Assembly: GCA_964023205.1 (NCBI GenBank)
Contig: OZ026838.1
Coordinates: 30,159,843 to 30,223,842, forward strand
DNA: 64,000 nucleotides
Direction of reading: 5' to 3'
Source of the DNA: Lutraria lutraria
Lineage: Eukaryota > Mollusca > Bivalvia > Venerida > Mactridae
Below are positions 48,801 to 59,564 of the stretch, piece by piece; within the stretch, counting starts at the first letter, position 1; each line of letters starts with the position of its first letter. The notes beneath the pieces are model-generated. The model made no database searches, had not been told where the DNA came from, and saw nothing but the letters and a program-made list of their open reading frames with translations. The position numbers and the translations under genes are program-made.

Positions 48801-50562
48801 CAAATATTATCTGACAGTTTTTACTAGAATGAATACCTATTAAATCCAAAACCATGTTATCGAATTGAACACTGGTATAAAAATATGATAATCAAACCAG
48901 TTTGTGCTAAAAACATGAATTTACCATTTCTTTTTCCCATCTTTATTTGTCTTTCAATATATCTTTTTAATTCATCAGATAAACCGTCTGTTCCTTTCTT
49001 CTCAAAAGCAACAATGGAATCAAAGACATCTTGGCGCATGCTGAAATTAAAGGTTCTTATCATGCTAGCACAAGACCGATAGAAGCCTGAGTAACAATGT
49101 TTTTAACTGAATATAAGATCCATTTTCCTCTTCATCACTGCTAAACACAGGAGGAGAACTTATCACAGTAATTAATCACACTAAGTATCTAAGAAATATT
49201 AAGAAAGACTTAGTTTCTTTGTTAATGTTTACACTAGTATGCACACTTGTCTTTATATATTTTGTTAAGTTTAAAAATGCCTGCAATAATACTGTGCAAT
49301 TAATTTTTTAGACTTGTTACAAATCCAAATGTGGAACAAGCTTATTTCATCAAAGTCAAAATTATGAAAATCTAACAGTGAATTTAGTACTCTCTTATAA
49401 GTATAATTATATAAACATTTCAAATGTTACAGACAATTTCTGTGGAATGTATTTAGTTTACCTCATTTCAACATCAAACTCAGAGAGCTTCTTGTCTGCA
49501 TTAACACTTGCACCCCTCAAGGTCTTATCAGAATATACATGCTGTATGAAGTCAATGTTATTTCTTTCAACTGCATATTCTCGATCAGAGTCAATCATTG
49601 GCTAAACAAAAATTGTCCAAAATACAGTAATACAAATACTACAGTATGAATTAGAGGGTCAGATGTAATAATACTGTACAAATTTTATTTACCAACACTC
49701 ACTTGTAGAAGTATTGTGGGCCAGCTTAAATATCATATACATGTACTGTAAATCCCCAATTATTGGACATCAGATTTCTTAGAAAACATGTAGTAATCCA
49801 AAATGAATCTTTAATAATGAATGATCGAAGCAGTTACAATTTTCCGAATCCTTTGAATTAATTTTTTGTGATAGGTTGCCCGACTATAAATATTTTATCA
49901 AGGAAACTCATTTAAAACTAGGTTTGCCCCAAAAAGACAGAAAAAATCCTTTTGGGCAGGGGGCAACCCAATAATTTCAAGACTGCAGTGAATCCAACCA
50001 CGAATTATGAAACCATACCGAACATAGTATTGTTTGTATGGTTCATAGGCAACTATGGGTACATAATTATCCTATTACTATGCAAATTGGTTATAAGAAT
50101 AACCTGTAATGTGTGCTTCATTTTAAAACAGATTGCATAAGTATTATGATAATTTGACTTTAATTAGCAATTCACATAGTGTTCAACTTTCTTTTTCGGA
50201 ATTTGTTCAATCATGAAATGAAATACTGGATGCTTGGTTACCTTTATAACATTATCAAAATTAACATTATCTGCTGTAACAGCTCCAATGGCATCATACA
50301 CAGCCTTGTTTTTCGATATCAATTCTTTTGTTGAGCTCTCGATTACATCAGCTGTAATCTTCCAGTTCAAACGATTCCCTGACGCCTGAGTCATTCTAAA
50401 TTTGACGCCTGTTGAATGAAAGAAGCGATAGGAGCTGTTGCTTATATGATGTGAATGAACGACAGGTTTACTTAAGTTGGATACAGGACGGGTGACAAGG
50501 TAAAGTTGAGTCAATCGAGGGTAAGAAACCAGAAATGTTCTAGTGAACAGTTTCGATGCCAT
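36900..50562 (-). CDS. M3 zinc metallopeptidase, thimet oligopeptidase/neurolysin type, 17 exons, 726 aa
   Basis: Exons, 5' to 3' on the minus strand: 50242-50562, 49462-49601, 48925-49040, 48078-48209, 47237-47274, 46851-46963, 46198-46252, 45074-45238, 44016-44177, 43543-43608, 42474-42578, 41775-41882, 40796-40869, 40178-40409, 39529-39660, 37457-37573, 36900-37004. All junctions keep frame. The enzyme cleaves short peptides. Zinc motif HEFGH is at residues 513-517, the third ligand Glu is in FVEAPSQ (about 542), and the substrate loop [14 protein letters not shown] (640-653) keeps the tyrosines expected in this family. The end ([12 protein letters not shown]) is typical. Length fits (family about 690-705) plus an N-terminal extension: residues 1-56 are rich in Arg/Ser/Thr/His with no acidic residue, like a mitochondrial presequence, and Met57 ([12 protein letters not shown]) could start a cytosolic form. 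Orthology to THOP1 versus NLN is not decided. Confidence 0.95.
37714..38721 (-). mobile_element. mariner-like element, about 1.0 kb, decayed
   Basis: TIRs start CGAGGGTCATCCGTAAAGTT and end with a near inverse (AACTTTACAGGTGACCCTCG), each next to TA. On the minus strand, near 37950-38010, a C-terminal transposase piece reads [13 protein letters not shown] before a stop, a typical mariner ending. Other frames are broken. It lies in the intron between exons 15 and 16 of the peptidase gene. Confidence 0.75.
39262..39347. mobile_element. 86-bp foldback element, copy 1
   Basis: CATATCGAGGGTTCAGCGCA...TGCGCTGAGCCCTCGATATG is a near-perfect inverted repeat (arms about 35 bp, with a 15-20-base AT-rich loop). 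It lies in an intron of the peptidase gene. A second copy is at 42913-42980. Confidence 0.65.
39835..40085 (+). repeat. dispersed repeat ('tatgccccgcc' type), forward
   Basis: Runs from TTCTATGCCCCGCCATTC to about CAGGAGTTATGGCCCAT. The same sequence in reverse orientation is at 43274-43512, including the 'aaatatttcatggattgg' and 'aacattttcacagg' blocks. Intronic. Confidence 0.55.
41125..41302. mobile_element. CAGTCAAACCTGTG MITE, copy 1
   Basis: CAGTCACATCTGTGTTAG at the left, CATGTTTGACCG at the right, TA on both sides. The interior has 'aaaggccacc' words. The family has four copies in the window (also 42270, 59351 and 60515). TA duplication suggests a Tc1/mariner-pogo relative. Confidence 0.6.
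41402..41620 (+). mobile_element. tRNA-derived SINE, second family
   Basis: A-box-like TGTGGTCGAGTGG and B-box GAGTTCGATTC form a tRNA-like head. The tail GCATGTATCGGTGCTTTACA followed by CTGGGCAC is shared with the minus-strand copy at 63690-63935. The body does not fold as a full tRNA. Intronic in the peptidase gene. Confidence 0.6.
42270..42446. mobile_element. CAGTCAAACCTGTG MITE, copy 2
   Basis: CAGTCAAACCTGTGAATT at the left, ACAGGTTTGACTG at the right. TA precedes it; TG follows in place of TA. Intronic. Confidence 0.6.
42913..42980. mobile_element. foldback element, copy 2
   Basis: GAGGGTTCAGTGCAACAGTG...CACTGTTGT-type arms match copy 1 (39262-39347), with a truncated right end (TGTTGTGCTG, then unrelated). 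It has the same loop 'catattgaaata'. Confidence 0.55.
43274..43512 (-). repeat. dispersed repeat ('tatgccccgcc' type), reverse
   Basis: Reverse counterpart of 39835-40085: 'cctgtgaaaatgtttgg', 'gaacttgacctgtattttat', 'gaaaccaatccaa'. The two copies could pair in the peptidase pre-mRNA. Confidence 0.55.
45335..45598 (-). mobile_element. tRNA-derived SINE, minus strand
   Basis: The minus strand reads GGTCTATTGGTTAATG (A box) and CCGGGTTCAAAACC (B box), and ends ATTGAAAAACGGCGTTGATC. The anticodon-like loop reads CTTGTAA, but the acceptor ends do not pair. Intronic in the peptidase gene, in the gene's direction. Confidence 0.6.
46462..46813 (-). mobile_element. deleted copy of the CAGTCATGGCG element
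   Basis: One end is CAGTCTTCACGAAAG, then GCCGGACATTTGGTCAGGC. 46700-46813 is the reverse of 12118-12260 (ACGCCCGCTGTACGGTCC on the minus strand). It is an internally deleted relative of the element nested in the Gypsy retrotransposon. It lies between exons 6 and 7 of the peptidase gene. Confidence 0.55.
47461..47545 (-). repeat. tRNA-like sequence (SINE head)
   Basis: The minus strand has AGCTCAGTCGGTAGAGC (D arm), CTTGCAA (an Ala TGC-like loop) and GGTTTCGAGCCCC (T arm). The anticodon stem has a mismatch and the acceptor ends do not pair. A sister is at 47758-47840, so this is a repeat, not a tRNA gene. Confidence 0.5.
47758..47840 (-). repeat. tRNA-like sequence (SINE head), second copy
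   Basis: Shares GCATCTGACTTGCAAGC with 47461-47545, is more diverged in both boxes, and lies about 300 bp away in the same orientation. Intronic. Confidence 0.45.
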
Positions 50563-50801
50563 TCGATGATTTGCTTGATTAAATAAAAAGCCGGTAACAG
50601 AATATATTTCAATCGGTTTAATTTCAACATAGATAGACCCTTTCTGTATTGAATATTTTACTTAAATATGGAAAAATAATAATATATGGACTATAGAACT
50701 AAAATTTTCATAAAAACAGACTCAAATTACATAGAAACTCTATTTACAAAAGGCAAGAATAAGGATGAAATGAAACAAACAGAGCAAACTGGTAACCGAT
50801 T

Positions 50802-50905
50802 AAACTGGTTCCCGTTCCATCAAAGGCTTTGTACACACAAGTCAACGGGAACCAGTTTACTGTTGACTTGTGAGGTGCACTGCATCATGGAACGGGAACC
50901 AGTTT
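50802..50905. mobile_element. composite of the 63-bp TIR element, upstream of the peptidase gene
   Basis: Starts AAACTGGTTCCCGTTCCAT, reaches AACGGGAACCAGTTT at 50858 (a 57-bp forward unit), then continues into a reversed, partly deleted unit (TTGACTTGTGAGGTGCACTG, CATCATGGAACGGGAACC) ending at 50905. The three TIR arms have the same bases as at 5540-5602. It lies 240 bp upstream of the peptidase ATG. Confidence 0.65.
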
Positions 50906-50944
50906 AGGGGCAGGTATAAAACATGGCGCCCCTCTAGATTTTAG

Positions 50945-51480
50945 TGTAAAATTAAAGGAAAACATGCCCCCCCCCTATTAACTTTTTTGTTTCTTATTGG
51001 ATATTATTAATTTTGGTATCATATTAAAGCTCACGTTGTAGTTTTAGAATATGTAATTAAGTATAGAAATCCGTATTGTTTTATGCATTTATTCCTGGTT
51101 AAAGATAGGTAAAACATATTTTTTTATCACAAAATATGGTTTTCGGAAAACATGGCCCCCATCTTAACTTTTTCATTTCGTAATATATTTTTTAAGATTA
51201 ATACTGTTGGAAACCTTAAGCTCTCTAGTTTTCATAACTGTAAACAAAATTAAATTTGAATCAGTATCGCGAGTTGAATTCGACTCATATATTATTTTTT
51301 TATCGCCCATAAAATTTGGTTCGGAAAACGTGGCCCCCCATCTTATCTTTTTTATTTGTTAACATATATTTTTTAATCTACATGATTAAAAAGGTATTGT
51401 AATCTTGTTTTCATAAGTGTAAAGATATTTAAAATTGATGGAGTAAAACGCGATTTACAATGAGTTAAAGTATAGACGCA
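50945..51480. repeat. diverged tandem array, about 185-bp unit, three copies
   Basis: Units start near 50960, 51147 and 51326 with 'gaaaacatggccccc' followed by 'atcttaactttttcattt', then AT-rich DNA and 'gttttcataa.tgtaaa'. Copies differ at many sites. Upstream of the peptidase gene; non-coding. Confidence 0.55.
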
Positions 51481-51489
51481 TTTTTTTCA

Positions 51490-54270
51490 TTTTCTTTCAC
51501 GGGCCGCGATAATCGGCTTTTTAGTGTACACGTCGGTGTATAAGATCATGCGTGTGCTGGATTGATCATTTTGATATATACTTGTATGTATTGTAAACTC
51601 TCTGTATGTGTGGGCAAAGTATTACAATATTAATAATTTTGATGTATGTATTATATAAATGAAAATAGAACATGAGATAGGCCTATTATATACAGTATAT
51701 TTCTATTATTTGATAGAAGTTTGTCTGGTACAAGTAAAAAGGTAAAACATTGTTGGATTATCATTACGTATATACAATGGCAACTAGAAAGCAATTTCGT
51801 GTTGAATGATATAAACAAACATGACATCGTGGTAGTAAGGGATCACGTGGTGTGGTTTAGCACGAGAATTCACTGCTGGTCAGAGCAGGTGTTTGTAGTA
51901 TAGTGATTTATGAATGAAAGTGTTTACACGTTTAATATTTACTCATGGATATATGTGATATTTGTGGCACAATTTTAATAAGGATATAATGATTTTATTA
52001 TCACTGAGTTATAAATTATACCAGAAGTACAATATTTTATTCATGTTCGTGGAAAAAATACAAGTTATGTGGGAGATTTACGATAGATCCAGTAATGTAA
52101 TGGAGGCCCATATTCAAAATACATATGACACATAGTTAAACGTTATGATTTTTTTCCACAAAATGATTACTTTATGATAAGTCAATATCGAAACCAGTCA
52201 TACGAAGACACATTATATATGACAGTAAAAAAAGAGAGACAGTTTACACCAAATCCAACATTGTGTACAGTTGCAGCCGGAACAGTTCCGTACTTTCCGT
52301 GGTTTCGAGAATTAAAAAAGTGGTTCTAAGTTAAAAACATAATGTTGTTTTTTTATGGGTTTTTTATTAAACGCCCTGTTAATCTACTTTTTTAAAACAC
52401 GTTTGTTTGCAAATATTTGGGCGTTCCCTTGAAAAAATCACATAATTTTATATAAAAGACATAAATATTGTATCATAGTTAGTATCTATGTAATAGCGCG
52501 TGTGACTACTTGTATTACTTTTCCCAAAAATGCTGATTTTGTAGCAAATAAAACTTTTTACCTAGTGATATTACATGCATAAATTTTACATTTTCTAAAA
52601 GTTTATCATTTAACCTATAGCTGCCGAGTTTTTCAAATATTATTTTTGACTGATAGCTTTATTACACCCCAGTTTATACTACCTACTTGTGCCATTAAAA
52701 AATCTACAGATACAAATTTTATTCAGGCCGATTACATTCTAGTGGATATAGCTAAAAATTAACTGAGAAAATATAACCAAATATTATTTCCAGCAAAAGT
52801 CAAATGTTAAACTTTCAGAAAATGTATAATTCATATAATGTATGCTATTTTTTTTTAGTTTTACCTGCTACATAATTTACTAAATGCTGTCACGCGTGAT
52901 ATTTTGACTTATCTATGTCTATGCATATATTAAGTTTGTCGTGATACGTGACTAGATAAATGCAGTACCTTGTCGTAACAAATTGCGAGGGAACTATAAG
53001 GAAATTTACTCTGTAGCTAATGAAAAGAAACTTAGGTCACATCGATGCCTAGTGGTACTTTTTGTAAGTTGAAGGGCTTATTGCTCCAGTTCAGAGCAAT
53101 GTATGGATATGAGAGTGGATGGTGGTTAAAGAGTAATTATTTCTGCGTCGAATAAATCCAGGCTTTTAAGAATCGGTTCAGAATTGTTACAACAGGACCT
53201 TGATGAACATTACATGACCGGTGTGATTTCTGAGCACAGGAGTTCTATACCTTTACTCTATAATATATACAAGGTGGAAAATTTTTTTTTAAACTTTATT
53301 TTGCTGTTATCACATGCCGGTAGCCTGTGATTCAAACCACCTCATTGTTCCGAATATTGAATCATCTCATTACTGTGTTGAACGTTCAGCCTTACCTATC
53401 TAGCTGAAACATATCTATGATTTCGCTTCATTCATTCTATGGTGTATTGCAGTAAAGTATGCGTGCCTTTATATAACTATATGTCAAGTCAGATTTTCAT
53501 TACAAACACATAATTTATGGCACACAGTTTCTATGACGGTATATACGTCATTAGTACAGAATCCAGCACAAAAAATCGGCTGACTCTACGAGTGCAATAT
53601 TGCTTATTTATATTATAAATGTACATGTATTTTCATATCGGTACGAAGAAGATCTCCGATTTTTTATTATTTGTCCCCGTAAAGTTCATAGGGCACTTCG
53701 CCACATTTAGGAATGTAGCCCGGGATGCCATTACAATTATGTTTCAGTACATGTACACATTACTTGGCGGAACATAGCGTGATTATAATAACATTCACTA
53801 TGTCATTTAAGAATTTAATGTCATCCATGGATATTATTTTTGTTATGAATGTGAAAATGTAGTCATTAAATTTAAACTTGATTGTATCATTCTTCCAATA
53901 TATTACCCCGCAGAAATATTTTCTATCGACTGTGGAAAGATAGTATTTTAACCCATGATAAACATTCATTTTACTATTCTTACTAAAATGTACTGTCGAA
54001 TAGTACATTTAGCAGTTTCCAAAATTTGTGGAAATGTCTGAATCTGAAAGTCTGGTCCCGTAAAACTATGTGTACACACATCGACTATTCTCAATAACAA
54101 GTGTATCATAAAAAAGAAAAACATAATTGGGGCACTTTACATTTCTATGTTTGTTTCTTTTTTGTCTTGTCATCAGCAATCTTATTCAGTTTAGGAGCCG
54201 GGTTGTATTTTAATTAAATTCATGTTAATGTTTTACCGGCGGGGATGATTATGATAAGATTATTAAAATT
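51490..54270. other. intergenic, no gene seen
   Basis: AT-rich DNA with small random ORFs only. No element ends or splice-bounded coding runs were found. Confidence 0.4.
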
Positions 54271-54281
54271 GCGACATTTAG

Positions 54282-54505
54282 CTGCGTTTGTTACATATAT
54301 CGACAACGTTATATCGTGGCGTTGCGACATATAACGGTAAATGCGATATATCGTGGTATAGCGACATATAACGGCAAATGCGACGTATCATGGCGTTGCG
54401 ACATATAACGGTAAATGCGATATATCGTGGTATAGCGACATATAACGGTAAATGCGATGTATCATGGCGTTGCGACATATAACGGTAAGTGCGACCTATC
54501 ATGAC
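54282..54505. repeat. 74-bp tandem repeat built of two 37-bp halves
   Basis: GCGTTGCGACATATAACGG recurs at 54319, 54393 and 54467. Between these, GTATAGCGACATATAACGG gives alternating half units of 37 bp. The array is about 220 bp and rich in CpG. ORFs through it are periodic translations. Confidence 0.8.
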
Positions 54506-54968
54506 CACTTGGTTAAAGAGTGCTTTCACAAACATACGCTTTAATGTAAAAATGACCTACTTATCAACATCCTTTCATGCGGTTAATGAACACAACAATT
54601 CCATTCATATTATATTCATTCTTAGCTGGATTTTTTCAACAAAAGTGACGGAAATTTAATTGTAATTGTAACGGAAATTATATGTTTCCTTTAACATATG
54701 GTTAAGAAATTAAAATAAGAAGGAAAAAAATAGAGCAAAACAACGGAGTCTTGTTCTCCATTGGCTAAAGAAGAAATGTCACGGGTGATATTATGTTATT
54801 GTGATATCATGCACGCGACCATTTACACTGAAGTGTTTCCACCCTTTGCTGAGTATTTCATTACACTACGAATGCACCAAACAACTCTTAGTACTCATGA
54901 GTGAACCCTAGTAACATTTGTCCAATCAAATCTATTGGGTTATATAATATCTTTCAACTTTTCTTAAC

Positions 54969-57718
54969 ATATCGTCGCCCTAATTCCAGAATGTTGTAAC
55001 TCCATTTTTTGAAAAAATGAGTTTTTGGTATCAAAATGTTCGTGTTTTCAAGCTCTATCTGGTGGTATGAGCAGCAACACTCTGGAACCCACCTATATTG
55101 AGATATTGCCAGGGTCAGATTGTTCTATGTCCATAAATTGCAACAAAATTCAAGTCCAGAGTGTTGTAACTTTTGAGCCAATAGCTTTCCAGGATATTGG
55201 TCACGTGATACCATCTTTTCAATAGTATTGAGAATGTGCTGAACAATTTTTGGAAGTTGATTTTGGCTTCTAGCGTGTAAGTGTTTTATTTAAAATGGTA
55301 TATAATTATAGAAATATGAATAATTTGTTGTACTGTTCTAAACATTGAGTAGAAAAAACTGCTACACCTAATCGTTAAAAAAATTCAGAGCAACAAAGTT
55401 AGTGATATGATTCGGATACGACAATGTTCGGATAAGCTGGTTGTCTAGTCCATCAATTAATGCCATCTTTCAGTGTATATGCAGTGCTAACCTTTTATAA
55501 CTAAGTGATCGGTTGTCCTGATCGTTACCTACTGAATGCGATTATTCTGTATTTAATATTATAACAGAATATAGCATAAACCAGCGATAGCTGTTGCACT
55601 TTTGCTTTTGAGGAGACCAAATCACATCCGATCACATCTTTTGACATAGTTGCACTATGTGTTTCCAAAGGATCTCTTTTAAGACTATATTAGACAATAG
55701 GTAAAGTTTTCTGGCATAGTTACAAACTCGGTGCTAGGGGGCGTGATTGTTGACAACTCATAAACAGACCCAATAAAACTGGGTATGGATTAAGTGTTGT
55801 TATACTGTCTGGTCCTTTGGGATCATGGAGTATACTCAATACTGGTATAATAGAGTTCCGGTGCCAGAGGGCATGAGTGGTGTTGCACATTCCATTACCA
55901 CTCACAGACCTTATCTAACTGGGTCTGCTATTATATGTCTTGGTTACATTCTGTACTTCCAAAGGATCTCCTTTCATATCATATCGTTACATTTTCTGGT
56001 CCATTTGGATCATGGAGTATACTCAATGCTGGTATAATAGAGTTCAACTTAATCCGGTGCCAGGGGGGCATGAGTGGTGTTGTACACTCCATTACCACTC
56101 ACAGACCTTATCTGTCTGGGTCTGCTATTATATTTCTTGGTAGTATTCAGAGCTTCCTAAGGATCTCCTTTCATATTATATAAACTATCGCAACAATAAT
56201 CTTTATGTGCTCGTGTAGCGGCCGTAAAATGTCGCCCTGTACTTCAGTGTAGCCGGTGCTAGAGGCATGAGTGGTGTTGCACTTTTCACTAACACTCATG
56301 AACAGACCCAAACAAACTGGGTCTGCTATTATATTTTCTTGGTTTCATTCTGTGCTTCCAAAGGATCTCCTTTCATATTATATCGTTACATTTTCTGGTC
56401 CTTTAGGATCAATTGGTATACTCAAGTTTCGCATATGCCGGTGCTAGGGTCGTGAAAGGTGTTACACATTCCATTACCACTCATGGACAGACCCTATCAA
56501 ACTGGATCTGTGCTTCCAAAGGATCTCATTTCAGATTATATGCCATCATAGTGTCTTGTAAGCATCCAGTGCTTGCATAAGACCTCTTCAGATTATACTG
56601 ATATCCTGTATTTATCATTAGGCCATGAAACTAATAGTGGCAAAACACAACACGTCTAGTGGCCGTCTTCATCCTCCAAAAAATAGAATGCATGTAAATC
56701 ATTTCTACTTATTGTATGAGACACTTTTGGCAGTGCTCCACATGTATACCATTGAATACACATTTGTCACGAGATAATATCGACACTAATACGAAAGGAC
56801 CGAAGGTAAAACGTACGCCTATTGATTCCTATGCGAGCCTGAATCGAGCGCCTTTCGAAATTCAAATTCATTGCATTCGGCAATTTTTGCGCATTTTGAA
56901 TTAAAGCATTTATGCTAATTTGCACATTTTTTGTGTGGATTGTAAGTTTCAAAAAACGTTCATTTGTGTGAAATGTTATCTGCGTTCTTAAATTGAGAAT
57001 CACTGAGCTTGCTGTAGAATATACCTTCTCATGAATGAATCTAACAAAAAATTCAAAGGGTTCAACATTTCATTTAATTGAAATTGTAGGAGACAATACA
57101 GATAATTAGAATTACAAAAAGTTAATTTATTTTAAAAAATAAGTTCAATTTCAATGTTACGATATTTCCAAATTTTGTTTGTTGTTGTATATCAAAGTGT
57201 TACAATTCCACCATGTGGAATATATTGTTTTGTGGCTTATCCTCCATTTTGACCGGCACGGTTCACTGTGTCAAAGACAGTGTATGATCATTATACATAA
57301 TAAAATAAAGTCTCAGATTTTATCATAATCATGCAATGAATGTGCAAGAAACTATTAAATTAAATATAAAACAATAAAATAGCTTCATTTTTTATTGCTG
57401 TAATTAAAAATATCCTGACATATTAAGGGTCAGATTGTTGTAACTCTTAAGAACAATCTGGTTCTTCCATTTTTTCATAAAAATGTGAATTTTCTGTGAA
57501 TTCTAATATTTTTATTGTTACTTTATTTTAAAAGTATCCATAGCAACATCTTCATATTCTATACTGTAAAAATAGAAATCAATCTGTAAAAGCAGATATA
57601 TTTTATTTTAAATTCGGTTGATTAGGTAAAAAGTTATAGCCTTTCAAAACTTCGAACTCGATTTTCTCGAAATGTACAAAATACGACTTACAACATTCTG
57701 GAATTAGGGCGACGATAT
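54969..57718. mobile_element. inverted-end element, 2.75 kb, with internal tandem array
   Basis: ATATCGTCGCCCTAATTCCA followed by GAATGTTGTAA at 54969-55000 recurs inverted at 57687-57718. Beyond the ends the flanks differ. Just inside, 'agattgttgtaactc' and 'cagagtgttgtaac' words repeat (55155, 57430). The centre (55610-56560) is a tandem array with a period of about 190-200 bp. No transposase was found. It may be a non-autonomous DNA transposon, or a chance pair of arms from two separate copies. Confidence 0.5.
55610..56560. repeat. tandem array, about 190-200-bp unit, four to five copies
   Basis: Each unit holds CATGAGTGGTGTTGCAC, CTGGGTCTGCTATTATAT, CCAAAGGATCTCCTTTCAT and TTCTGGTCC. Units are spaced about 187 bp (55822, 56009) and then near 200 bp, with copies truncated at both edges. 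Overlapping ORFs here are periodic and not genes. Confidence 0.7.
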
Positions 57719-59350
57719 ATTCTTTTGTTTTGTATATACTGTATTGTACTTTCATTATCTTATATGCATATAGCACTTCCATTGTTTTGTTGTGTATTAT
57801 ACATTGTGTCTTTGCCATATTTCACTAAATGACCAAAGGCAAACTATTTTGCTGATTTGCCAATAAAGTTGAAATATGTAATATCAACATTCAGCTTTTG
57901 TTTTTAGCTGTAATAGAGAAATTTGAACAGGGTCAAACAACTTAATAGATGGTCGTTATAAATTGTATTTGTTGGAAATCAAATAGTTAATTAACTATTT
58001 GATTTGATAAATATGTATTTATGCAGCAAGACATTGCTATGTAGCAGGCGTGACATTGCTATTGTATATGTATACATTCTGACGTGTTTTGGGATATTAT
58101 TTAAAGGGACGATAGCTGACACCCAAGGGCCACCAATAAATTGTACAATACGGCTATACAAGTGGAGTCTAGTCACTAACACCGTTCTTGTTATATTTGA
58201 CTCACGTTGACGGCATATATATTCACTGATTAAATTCTTCAAAATAGCTAGGATGCCAAAATGAACGTTTACGAAAGAAAATTGCTAACATTCTACTAAT
58301 TAATTTAGGCGCCAAAAATGGTCTTAGTTATTGTTCATTCCATAAAGAAGAGATATTGAACTGTATTGTGTGAAATAAAATACGGATGTACTTTTTGGTA
58401 AACTTTTATTCAAATGTTTACCCACGTCCTTTGTTTATTAATACATACAACGCAAGTGGTTCGAAATTAAATAAAAGATAGAAGTGAAGTACCACGTCTA
58501 TAACTTCTATCATTACTTAAAACATAAGCGACATATTTTAGCTATTTTTATGACTGCTATGTTAAGTATACATGTATATGATTATTCAATTGTATTTCAA
58601 ACAGTTTCATATCCCGATCCCATATGTACTAGATTTACCTAGACACCCACGCGTAACTAAGTATACCAATTTTCTAACTACTGTTTTATTTCTACATAAA
58701 CGTACTGCGGAGTAGAAAATGATTCACCGATCGTGACGGAAAAAAATAAGTTATTTCATAGACGACTTATGTCCGCATTATCTTCCGGCTTTATATACAT
58801 GCATTTACATGAACATAAGCATCACTCATATATATACGCTATACACATCAATAGATTTTTTCACTTTCATGTACATGTATAAACTCTGTTCATGCATTAG
58901 TAAAACGTGACTTCGTTTACTGGATTTAGATTATATTTCAAAAATATCTAGAATTGTGTCAGAGAAACGGATCCCCGCTCGTTGGACTTTCATACAACTT
59001 AAACTGCCTGGGTATATTTGTATATCCAATTAGACGATTGTTTATTAAACTAATTGTCGCTACCTTTACGTAAAAGTTTGTTTTGTCGTCTGTTGACACA
59101 TTTGTAATCATACTAATTTAATGAGTTTGCAACGATTAGCATCTTATAATATGAGAAGATATTCTGACTGAAATACGATAAAATCTAGCGTCAGAAGCCA
59201 AGTTAGTAAACTTATTTTTTTACACAGAAACAACACTTTTCTTCTTTGAAATACTTCGTGGTTAAGCACAAGCGAAACGGAGTAAGTAAATGAGTAAAGT
59301 TTCGGAAAAGTCCAGCCTTGTCTAGAGCCAGGATAACTTGAAATAAACCA
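57719..59350. other. intergenic, no gene seen
   Basis: Contains a perfect 26-bp palindrome at about 57977-58002 (ATCAAATAGTTAA and its inverse). Nothing else is supported. Confidence 0.4.
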
Positions 59351-59564
59351 CAGTCAAACCTGTGAACAAAGGCCACCCTTTGGAAAGACAAAACGCAGCC
59401 TTTATTGACTAGTGGCCCTAATTCGGAGGATATTTCGTTCTCAATATTCAATGATGATTTTTAAACGAATGGCCTTTATCCACAGGATGGCCTTTATCCA
59501 CAGGATGGCCTTTATCCACAGGATGGCCTTTATTCCGAGGTGGCCGCTCACATAGGGTTGACTG
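59351..59564. mobile_element. CAGTCAAACCTGTG MITE, copy 3, with internal expansion
   Basis: CAGTCAAACCTGTGAACAAA at the left and AGGGTTGACTG at the right. The 18-bp word AGGATGGCCTTTATCCAC repeats three times inside, lengthening it relative to the other copies. Confidence 0.65.

Noticed and set aside
54282..54505. CRISPR-like array
   Set aside because: The half-units are contiguous with no unique spacers, and the window is eukaryotic.
54278..54535. 85-codon minus ORF with RYMSQRHD-type repeats
   Set aside because: It is a translation of the 74-bp tandem repeat. The 37-bp half-unit is not a multiple of three.
55825..56183. three overlapping ORFs of 62-82 codons
   Set aside because: They follow the period of the tandem array and lack starts or splice context.
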